Notes under the pieces: generated by a model
What the model was told of the DNA's origin: nothing
The model's database searches: none
Seen by the model: only the letters and a program-made list of their open reading frames with translations
Shown: positions 55,271-64,000 of the stretch, piece after piece
Numbering within the stretch: the first letter of the stretch is position 1
Layout: every line of letters begins with the position of its first letter
Program-made: the position numbers and the translations under genes
NCBI GenBank assembly: GCA_039519185.1
Contig: CM076849.1
Location: forward strand, 104,860,077 to 104,924,076
Length of the DNA stretch: 64,000 bases
DNA from: Astragalus membranaceus
Lineage: Eukaryota > Streptophyta > Magnoliopsida > Fabales > Fabaceae
Direction of reading: 5' to 3'

Positions 55271-58083
55271 TGTAACACCCTAAGTATTTAATTAATTTAT
55301 TTAATTAAGTATTTAGGAATTTATTTTAATTAATTGGATATAATTTAATTAATTGAAATTATGTTAAAATGGTGTAGGTGGTATTAGAAGGTGGAGGCGC
55401 CAATTAGATGAACTCGGGCTTAAGTGAAAAGCCCAAGCCCATGATCCATGTAGTATGCGAATTAGCTAGGTCATGTGGAGTTAGGGTTTTGTCCATCATT
55501 TGTGAATTTGTGAGAGGAATAGAGAGAGGCGCCGTGGAGAGAAGAGAAAGAGTAGAAGAAGGTCGCGAACCCAAGGAGAAAAGAGGAACGTGATTTTGTT
55601 GCTGAGGTTCTGGTGGTGACTGTCTCTAGGGCTTCTACTCTTCGAATCCAAGGTAAGGGGAGTTCTATCCTTCTATATAATAGGTCCTATGATAGGTTTT
55701 AAGTAGGGATAGCTTAGATCTAATCCATGAGTATGAATTATGCGTGATTTCATGTTGTTGTTACGATTAGCATGTTGTTTGATGAATTCGTTGCTCAAAG
55801 ATCCGTTGTTAGTGTTTGGGCGCCTAGGGCGCCATGTGTGTGCTCGTGATGTTGCTGAATTTTGATGTTTGGTGGATGAATTTTTGATGATTCTATATGT
55901 GTTCATGATTGTTGTAATTGGTGTTGTGATTGATTATGTAAAAAAATTTGGAAAAATGCTGAAATTACTGTTCAAGGGCGCCATAGGTGGTGTTGCTTGA
56001 AAGTTTTGCTCCACGGTTACTGTAGCAGGGCGCCATGGGCGCCAAGCTGCGTGTGTGTGCGTGTTGTGTGTGTGTGCGTATATGGGGTGTGTTGGGTGCA
56101 ATTTCAAATTCTGGGCACATTTTACCGTGCCATCTTTTGTATTTGCCTGCCCAAATTCAATTTTAAGCATTTTGGCTCGAGTGGTTTTATCTTTGCACGT
56201 GTAATTCCGAAGTTGTCTCACTGGGTGTTGCTTGTGTGCGTATATGGGGTGTGTTGGGTGCAATTTCAAATTCTGGGCATATTTTACCGTGCCATATTTT
56301 GTATTTGCCTGCCCAATTTCAATTTTAAGCATTTTGGCTCGAGTGGTTTTATCTTTGCACGTGTAATTCTGAAGTTGTCTCACTGGGTGTTGCTTGTGTG
56401 CGTATATGGGGTGTGTTGGGTGCAATTTCAAATTCTGGGCATATTTTACCGTGCCATATTTTGTATTTGCTTGCCCAAATTCAATTTTAAGCATTTTGGC
56501 TCGAGTGGTTTTATCTTTGCACGTGTAATTCTGAAGTTGTCTCACTGGATGTTGCTTGTGTGCGTATATGGGGTGTGTTGGGTGCAATTTCAAATTCTGG
56601 GCATATTTTACCGTGCCATATTTTGTATTTGCATGACCAAATTCAATTTTAAACATTTTGGCTCGAGTGGTTTTATTTTTGCACGTGTCATTTCGAAGTT
56701 GTCTCGGTGGGTGTTGCTTATGTGCGGCGTGTGCGCGTTGCGTGTTGCCAGGCGCTGGGCACCAAGGGCGCCAGTGTGCATGTGTGCTGTGTTGCGCGTG
56801 TGTTGTGTTGCTGGGCGCCAGGTGCCAGGCGCTGGGCGCCAAGGGCGCCATTTTTCAGGATGTTCCCAAATTTTTATGAAAACTGTTTTCGCTATATCTT
56901 TTGACTCGGACATCCGTTTTAAACGTTTCAAAAAGTGTTGGGAAGCTTTTCAAGTTGTCTACCTGTGTGTCTTATTTTTAAAAATAAAAACTTATTATCT
57001 TCTGGTGGCTTCTATAATGACGATGATGCCCTTAGTGGCTAGTTAAATGACGCTTTGCCCTTAGTGGCCAATATTATTGATGATGATGTGTAAATGACGA
57101 TGATGCCCTTAGTGGCTAGTTAAAGGATGTTTTTGCCCTTAGTGGCCAATATTATTGATGATGATGCGTAAATGACTATTTTGCCCTCAGTGGCTATTGT
57201 TCGTTTGGTGACGTTTATGGATAAGTGACGATGAGGCCCAAAAGGCTAAGCGACGATGATAACAAGCAACGATGAAATATAGCGACGTTGTTGTGTGTGA
57301 TTATGAACTGACAGGTGCTGTGCCTCTTATTTGGCAAATTGGTAAGTGACGGGTCACATAGTTGACTGTGATTGTGTGTGTTTGTGTGTGATGCATGTAA
57401 TAGTGTCTCATGTATTCCATGTGCATGAACCCAGCGACGATGAGGCCATAAAGGCTAAGCGACGATGAGGCCATAAAGGCTAAGAGACGATGATGAAAGG
57501 TACCTCATGCATATGCCCGCGAGTGGGTTGCATTTCATATAGTCACATGACATTGTGATGAGTTGTTGTAATGACGTAATCGATGAATTGTGATGTGATT
57601 ACTCTAGTGCTGTGACTTGACTTATGTCTTATCATGTGATTTATTATATGGATTGAATTGGACTCACCCTTCTGTTTGAATGTTACCCCTATGCGGTAAC
57701 GTGCAGGTGATCACGAGTGAAGACCTAGGTATCTTCACTAAATTTGAGTCGGGTCGTCATGCTCTGATACGTAGCACTCAGGGGGGAAACGAACTCGATG
57801 TTTTAAGACTATTTTGGTTGTTATATGTTATTTGATGTTTTCTCTTATTTATATTTTCCGCTGCGTAGTTGGTTTTATTGATGTCACGGTTGTGGTGACA
57901 ATGAATGTTGTTTGAGTTTTTCGCCATTGGGGGCGTGCTACGTATTGCACAATTATTTCATGTTGAACTATTATTTGAAGTACGACGTTTTGATTTGAGT
58001 ATGTGTAACATTCCTTGCGATGAAAAGAAATGTTGAAACTCTGATTTTCCAATTAAATTAACGGGTAGAAAAGGGGTGTTACA
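55271..58083 (+). mobile_element. Solo LTR of the chromovirus family (copy 2)
   Basis: 2,813 bp from TGTAACACCCTAAG to AAAAGGGGTGTTACA. Target duplications are GTCGG (55266-55270) and GTCCG (58084-58088), one mismatch. The empty site is visible in the inverted copy at 58597-58612 as a single GTCGG. It contains four tandem 160-bp units (about 56070-56700) and GGCGCC clusters. No internal retrotransposon domain, so it is a product of LTR-LTR recombination. Confidence 0.94.
56070..56715 (+). repeat. 160-bp tandem array inside solo LTR copy 2
   Basis: Four units starting with TGTGCGTATATGGGGTGTGT at intervals of about 160 bp, each with CAAATTCTGGGCA, ACCGTGCCAT, GGCTCGAGTGG and TTTGCACGTGT. Because 160 is not a multiple of three but indels compensate, a long artefactual open frame results. 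Confidence 0.93.
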
Positions 58084-58088
58084 GTCCG

Positions 58089-58660
58089 CAGCAGCTCCAA
58101 TAGAGTGGCATATGTCTCCATTTCTTTGTAAAGAAATTTCCACATTGTCATGAACACCCCTTCATCTTTTTCGTTAAAAGTAACCCATTTATTAGCAAAA
58201 AGCTCCTCCTCATTATTTCCACCACAAGAGACATATACGCTCATCAAACACTCGGTATCATCCTCCAACTTAACAACCCGTCCTTGCAGTTCCTCAAACT
58301 TTCTATTTAGAGATTCAACCATCTTTTAAAAATAGAAAGTTTCACAAGAAACCATCTTTTGAAAAGATGGTTGAATCTCTAAATAGAAAGTTTAAGGAAC
58401 TGCAAGGACAAATTGTTAAGTTGGAGGATGATACCGAGCGTTTGATGAGCGTATATGTCTCTTGTGGTGGAAATAATGAGGAGGAGCTTTTTGCTGATGA
58501 AGGGGTTATTTTTAACGAAAAATATGAAGGGGTGTTCATGACAATGTGGAAATTTCTTTACAAAGAAATGGAGACATACGCCACTCTATTGGAGCCGCTG
58601 CCGACAATGCTCAAGAGAGTGCCGTATTAAGAGAGTGTCGTATCAAGAGAATGAGAGTAT
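58089..58660. repeat. Inverted duplication of an unidentified ORF fragment in CACTA 3
   Basis: Left arm 58089-58325 (plus 55228-55270 before the solo LTR), right arm about 58365-58660, loop about 40 bp. Both arms encode the same peptide outward (MVESLNRKF.ELQG, LMSVYVSCGGNNEEELFA, MTMWKFLYKEMETYATLLE), on opposite strands. Helix-rich; it could be a C-terminal segment of a plant transposase, not confirmed. Confidence 0.85.
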
Positions 58661-59135
58661 TGGTAGAGGTGTGAAAAAGAAGAAGGGGAGAAGGGGTTTA
58701 TATAGGAAAAACGAAGTCAAACGGTCAAAAGGCAAGATCCGCTGGAAACGGCAGTTACCGGCGGATTTATGGGATTTGCGGCGGATTAGGGGATTTGCGG
58801 CGGACGGAGGGGGAATTGCGGCGGTTTTTGAAATTCAAAATTGTCAAATATCCGCCGGAAATAACCTTACCGGCGGATTGTTAAAATCTCGTAAAATTTT
58901 AACAATTTTTGTAATATTCATCCGCCGCAATTTTTGTTCAATCCGCCGCAAAAACCAAGTCGAATATTGATCCGCCGTAAACGTCAATTATTCCGCCGGT
59001 AACGTTGCGGCGGATCCATATCCGCCGTAAATGCCTAGAAACCGTCGGAAAATTTGCGGCGGATCCATATCCGCCGGAAAGTCCTGGCTGGAAAAATCAA
59101 ATATTCTTGTAGTGCTCCTAAGAAGAAGCATCATT

Positions 59136-61971
59136 TGTAACACCCCTTTTCTACCCGTTAATTTAATTGGAAAATCAGAGTTTCAAAATTTCTTTTCATC
59201 GCAAGGAATGTTACACATACTCAAATCAAAACGTCGTACTTCAAATAATAGTTCAACATCAAATAATTGTGCAATACGTAGCACGCACCCAATGGGGAAA
59301 AACTCAAACATCATTCATTGTCACCACAACCGTGACATCAATAAAACCAACTACGCAGCGGAAAATATAAATAAGAGAAAACATCAAATAACATATAACA
59401 ACCAAAATAGTCTTAAAACATCGAGTTCGTTTCCCCCTGAGTGCTACGTATCAGAGCATGACGACCCGACTCAAATTTAGTGAAGATACCTAGGTCTTCA
59501 CTCGTGATCACCTGCACGTTACCGCATAGGGGTAACATTCAAACAGAAGGGTGAGTCCAATTCAATCCATATAATAAATCACATGATAAGCAATAAGTCA
59601 AGTCACAGCACTAGAGTAATCACATCACAATTCATCGATTACGTCATTACAACAACTCATCACAATGTCATGTGACTATATGAAATGCAACCCACTCGCG
59701 GGCATATGCATGAGGTACCTTTCATCATCGTCGCTTAGCCTTTATGGTCTCATCGTCGCTTAGCCTTTATGGCCTCATTGTCGCTGGGTTCATGCACATG
59801 GAATACATGAGACACTATGACATGCATCACACACAAACACACACAATCACAGTCAACTATGTGACCCGTCACTTACCAATTTGCCAAATAAGTGGCACAG
59901 CACCTGTCAGTTCATAATCACACACAACAACGTCGCTATATTTCATCGTTGCTTGTTATCATCGTCGCTTAGCCTTTTGGGCCTCATCGTCACTTATCCA
60001 TAAACGTCACCAAACGAACAATAGCCACTGAGGGCAAAACAGTCATTTACGCATCATCATCAATAATATTGGCCACTAAGGGCAAAAACGTACTTTAACT
60101 AGCCACTAAGGGCATCATCGTCATTTACACATCATCATCAATAATATTGGCCACTAAGGGCAAAGCGTCATTTAACTAGCCACTAAGGGCATCATCGTCA
60201 TTATAGAAGCCACCAGAAAATAATAAGTTTTTATTTTTAAAAATAAGACACACAGGTAGACAACTTGAAAAGCTTCCCAACACTTTTTGAAACGTTTAAA
60301 ACGGATGTCCGAGTCAAAAGATATAGCGAAAACAGTTTTCATAAAAATTTGGGAACATCCTGAAAAATGGCGCCCTTGGCGCCCAGCGCCTGGCACCTGG
60401 CGCCCAGCGCCCAGCAACACAACACACGCGCAACACAGCACACATGCACACTGGCGCCTGGCGCCCAGCGCCTGGCAACACGCAACGCGCACACACACAC
60501 ACACACGCCGCAGATAAGCAACACCCACCGAGACAACTTCGAAATGACACGTGCAAAAATAAAACCACTCGAGCCAAAATGTTTAAAATTGAATTTGGTC
60601 ACGCAAATACAAAATATGGCACGGTAAAATATGCCCAGTATTTGAAATTGCACCCAACACACCCCATATACGCACACAAGCAACATCCAGTGAGACAACT
60701 TCAGAATTACACGTGCAAAGATAAAACCACTCGAGCCAAAATGCTTAAAATTGAAGTTGGGCAGGCTAATACAAAATATGGCACGGTAAAATATGCCCAG
60801 AATTTGAAATTGCACCCAACACACCCCATATAAGCACACAAGCAACACTCAGTGAGACAACTTCAGAATTACACGTGCAAAGATAAAACCACTCGAGCCA
60901 AAATGCTTAAAATTGAATTTGGGCAAGCAAATACAAAATATGGCACGGTAAAATATGCCCAGAATTTGAAATTGCACCCAACACACCCCATATACGCACA
61001 CAAGCAACACCTAGTGAGACAACTTCAGAATTACATGTGCAAAGATAAAACCACTCGAGCCAAAATGCTTAAAATTGAATTTGGGCAGGCAAATACAAAA
61101 GATGGCACGGTAAAATGTGCCCAGAATTTGAAATTGCACCCAACACACCCCATATACGCACACACACAACACGCACACACACGCAGCTTGGCGCCCATGG
61201 CGCCCTGCTACAGTAACCGTGGAGCAAAACTTTCAAGCAACACCACCTATGGCGCCCATGGCGCCCCTGAACAGTAATTTCAGCATTTTTCCAAATTTTT
61301 TTACATGATCAATCACAACACCAATTACAACAATCATGAACACATATAGAATCATCAAAAATTCATCCACCAAACATCAAAATTCAGCAACATCACGAGC
61401 ACACACATGGCGCCCTAGGCGCCCAAACACTAACAACGGATCTTTGAGCAACGAATTCATCAAACAACATGCTAATCGTAATAACAACATGAAATCACGC
61501 ATAATTCATACTCATGGATTAGATCTAAGCTATCCCTACTTAAAACCTATCATAGGACCTATTATATAGAAGGATAGAACTCCCCTTACCTTGGATTCGA
61601 AGTGTAGAAGCCCTAGAGACAGTCACCACCAGAACCTCAGCAACAAAATCACGTTCCTCTTTTCTCCTTGGGTTCCCGACCTTCTTCTCCTCTTTCTCTT
61701 CTCTCCACGGCGCCTCTCTCTATTCCTCTCACAAATTCGCAAATGATGGACAAAACCCTAACTCCACATGACCTAGCTAATTCGCATACTACATGGATCA
61801 TGGGCTTGGGCTTTTCACTTAAGCCCAAGTTCATCTAATTGGCGCCTCCACCTTCTAATACCACCTACACCATTTTAACATAATTTCAATTAATTAAATT
61901 ATATCCAATTAATTAAAATAAATTCCTAAATACTTAATTAAATAAATTAATTAAATACTTGGGGTGTCACA
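59136..61971 (-). repeat. 3' LTR of a chromovirus Ty3/gypsy element
   Basis: 2,836 bp. On the minus strand it starts TGTGACACCCCAAG right after a polypurine tract CTAAGTGGGGGAGAGT (61987-61972) and ends AAAAGGGGTGTTACA. Same family as 19754-22335 and 55271-58083, and like the latter it has four 160-bp units (about 60535-61165). Confidence 0.93.
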
Positions 61972-61983
61972 ACTCTCCCCCAC

Positions 61984-63343
61984 TTAGAATATTTCGTCCT
62001 CGAAATTTACCTGATCAAACAACTCTGGGTAGGACTCTCGCATCTTACTCTCTAGCTCCCAAGTCATACTCTCACCGGTAGCTCCTAGCCAAACCACTTT
62101 CACTAATGCAATCTCTCTGCCTCTAAGCACTTTCACTTCACGATCCTCAATCCGTACGGGCATCGTCTCCACAGTGAGATTATCCCGCACCTCTACATCA
62201 TCCATATGGATCACATGAGATGGATCCGAAACATACTTCCAAAGTTGCGACACATGAAACACGTCGTGCAAATTCGAAAGATTTGGCGGTAAAGCCACCC
62301 TATAAGCCACATTTCCGATTCTCTCAGAAATCTGATAAGGACCAACAAAGCGAGGAGTGAGCTTCTTCGACTTCAACGCTCGACCAACACCGGTAATAGG
62401 AGAAACCCTCAAGAACACATGCTCACCCTCCTGAAACTCTAAATCTTTCCTCCGCTTGTCATGATAACTCTTCTGACGACTCTGCGAAGCCTTCATCTTT
62501 TCACGGATCATCTTGATTTTCTCTGTAGTCTCCCGGACAATCTCCGGTCCCAACACTACACTCTCCCCCGACTCATACCAACACAACGGCGTCCTACACT
62601 TTCGACCATATAATGCTTCAAACGGTGCCATTCCGATACTGGAATGGTAACTGTTGTTATAGGTAAATTCAATAAGCGCAAGGTAGGAATCCCATGAACC
62701 CCTTTGTTCCAATACACAAGCCCTCAACAAATCTTCTAACGACTGAATTGTCCTCTCTGACTGACCATCTGTCTGAGGATGATATGCTGAGCTCATTTTC
62801 AACTTTGAACCCAATTCCTTCTGCAAACCCGTCCAAAACTCAGAAGCGAACCTCGGGTCCCTATCTGACACAATACTCTTCGGAACACCGTGCAACTTCA
62901 CAATTTCTTTGACATAGACCTCTGCCAACCTCGACACCGGATAAGTGACATTAATAGGAATAAAGTGGGCAGACTTCGTTAACCTATCAACGATCACCCA
63001 AATAGCGTCATGACCCCTAACTGTATTCGGCAATCCCGTCACAAAATCCATCGCAATGCTATCCCACTTCCATTCTGGAACTTCCAACGGTTGCATTAAC
63101 CCTGCAGGCTTCTGATGTTCAGCCTTCGACTTTTGACAGGTCAAACAGGCATACACAAACTGCGCCACATCTCTCTTCATGCCATACCACCAAAACATCT
63201 TTTTTAGATCTTGATACATTTTCGTCGCTCCAGGATGGATACTCAACTTGCTACGGTGACCCTCCTCCAAAATTGCCTTTCTCATCTCTGCATCATCCGG
63301 AACACAGATCCTACCCCGGAACCTCAACACACCACGAGAATCC
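61984..63343 (-). CDS. Chromovirus polyprotein C-terminus: integrase and chromodomain
   Basis: An uninterrupted frame from 63343 (cut there by another LTR) to the stop at 61984. Zinc finger: HRSKLSIHPGATKMYQ and CLTCQKSKAEH. Core: SIAMDFVTGLP (Asp), SIVSDRDPRFASEFW (Asp) and TDGQSERTIQSLEDLLRAC (Glu). GPY/F module: LTPRFVGPYQISERIG. A C-terminal chromodomain is read around VKVLRGREIALVKVVW and TWELESKMRESYPELF. It targets integration to chromatin in known chromoviruses (Tekay/Del-like). The open frame with all catalytic residues suggests a young copy, but gag, protease and RT are not in the window. Confidence 0.94.
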
Positions 63344-64000
63344 TGTAATATCCCCAATTTTCGCTATTTAAATTATTTGGCGTGAAATGATTTTATCGAT
63401 ATAAATGAGTTGCTTGAAAAATAAATTGTTTGGATTGTCAATTAATTTAATTGGGTACCATATTGAGTTAATTGCATCATAATTAGTTTATTAGGAGTGA
63501 GGGAGTCATTAGGAAAGAAATGTTTAAGTGAGGGGTATAATCGTATTTGCGCATTCCCATATATATATATATATACACCTTCAGCTGAAATCCAAAGAAA
63601 AACACTTCACTCATTCTTCATTTCAGCCAAAACCTGAAAAAGAAAAACAAATCAGATTAGAGGGAGAGGAAGGGAGGAGCTCGAGAGGGAGAAGGAAGAA
63701 GAGAAGAGAGAGAGCTTCAGAAATCTCCAATGCATGTTTAGTTTTCTTTCACCATCTTGACCATCTCATTCCCCTCTTCCCATTGATACAAATTTCTAAA
63801 CCAAAACCCTCCTCCTTCATCATCTTCCATTTTCGATTTTGAGCTCCAAGTTTAGCCATTAATGGAGGATCCACCTTGCATGTCATTCTTTTAAGGTTGA
63901 GGGTAGATTTCAAAGGATATATTGTTCATTTATGCAATTTGGAGGAAGGTTCAGTAGCTAGGAATCTGGGTTTCAACTTGTTCTGTTTGGAAACGGTTTG
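63344..64000 (+). mobile_element. Start of another LTR inserted in the chromovirus polyprotein
   Basis: The polyprotein frame breaks at TGTAATATCCCCAATTTTCG, a typical gypsy LTR start. Within it are a TATA run (CATATATATATATATACACC, about 63559-63578) and a purine-rich leader (GAGGGAGAGGAAGGGAGG). The element continues beyond the window, so the target duplication and family are unknown. Confidence 0.75.

Larger units (their letters stand above)
52811..59114 (-). mobile_element. CACTA transposon 3 (composite), interrupted by a solo LTR
   Basis: Ends CACTACAAGAAAAATTGGAC and ATATTCTTGTAGTG with exact CTC target duplications (52808-52810, 59115-59117). Three blocks are packed with TTTGCGGCGGAT / ATCCGCCGCAAA repeats: 52832-53185 (left), 54566-54832 (middle) and 58736-59098 (right). 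The interior holds a transposase-associated fragment, a palindromic satellite and an inverted ORF duplication. A 2.8-kb solo LTR with a GTCGG/GTCCG duplication was inserted later. Without it the element is about 3.5 kb. Confidence 0.94.

Noticed and set aside
55997..57046. 349-codon open frame on the plus strand with four near-identical repeats (and its 305-codon antisense counterpart, and the reverse copies at 60172-61277)
   Set aside because: It lies inside an LTR and is the translation of the 160-bp tandem array; no domain, and both strands are open because of repeat composition.

Overview
The window looks like a repeat-dense nuclear segment of a plant genome, probably a dicot and most likely a legume. 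The grounds are plant-type Ty1/copia and Ty3/gypsy (Tat, Ogre-like, chromovirus) retrotransposons, CACTA, hAT, Mutator and Harbinger DNA transposons, a TRIM, gene fragments with plant-type introns, and a PLS-type PPR pseudogene. The legume assignment is an inference from the Ogre-like LTR/PBS and the long-TIR MULE. I see no clearly intact host gene, no tRNA or rRNA, and nothing prokaryotic. Nearly every stretch is a transposable element inserted in another one.

Layout. 1-4730: a minus-strand Copia element (RT/RNaseH, integrase, gag-protease, PBS, 5' LTR) broken by a stop, a 16-bp duplication and a deletion. 4731-6330: a dispersed repeat, then possibly genic sequence carrying a perfect TRIM (5737-6131). 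About 6330-14245: a decayed minus-strand Sirevirus-like Copia interrupted by two CACTA transposons (6445-7670 and 9553-12834). The second CACTA carries fragments of a GSK3/shaggy kinase, pyruvate phosphate dikinase and a CLV1/BAM-like LRR receptor. 14361-29810: a 15.4-kb Tat-lineage Ty3/gypsy element with gag, protease, RT, two RNase H domains and integrase on the plus strand, and a spliced-looking plant-mobile-domain (PMD) gene on the opposite strand between pol and the 3' LTR. Its LTR holds a hAT MITE and its RT is split by a 2.6-kb solo LTR.

29811-33620: Copia fragments, a Harbinger-type MITE, an AT microsatellite, an 866-bp hAT element and a Copia RT fragment. 33645-44827: an Ogre-like minus-strand element with both LTRs but about 7.4 kb of low-complexity interior without recognisable coding capacity. 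44832-46311: a PPR pseudogene behind a short Copia LTR and PBS. 46611-50035: a 0.63-kb segmental duplication, a Harbinger-like MITE and a Mutator-like element. 50842-52810: Ty3/gypsy debris.

52811-59114: a composite CACTA with a transposase fragment, a palindromic satellite and an inverted ORF duplication, split by a second 2.8-kb solo LTR. 59136-63343: 3' LTR and integrase-chromodomain end of a minus-strand chromovirus of the same LTR family. 63344-64000: the start of another LTR inserted in that polyprotein.

The nesting order can be read from target-site duplications, most of which are exact. The most unusual item is the antisense multi-exon PMD gene in the Tat element. It has its own TATA box and shares with gag-pol a strong excess of the tetranucleotide TCGA. 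Next are the multi-gene-capture CACTA and the coding-less Ogre derivative.
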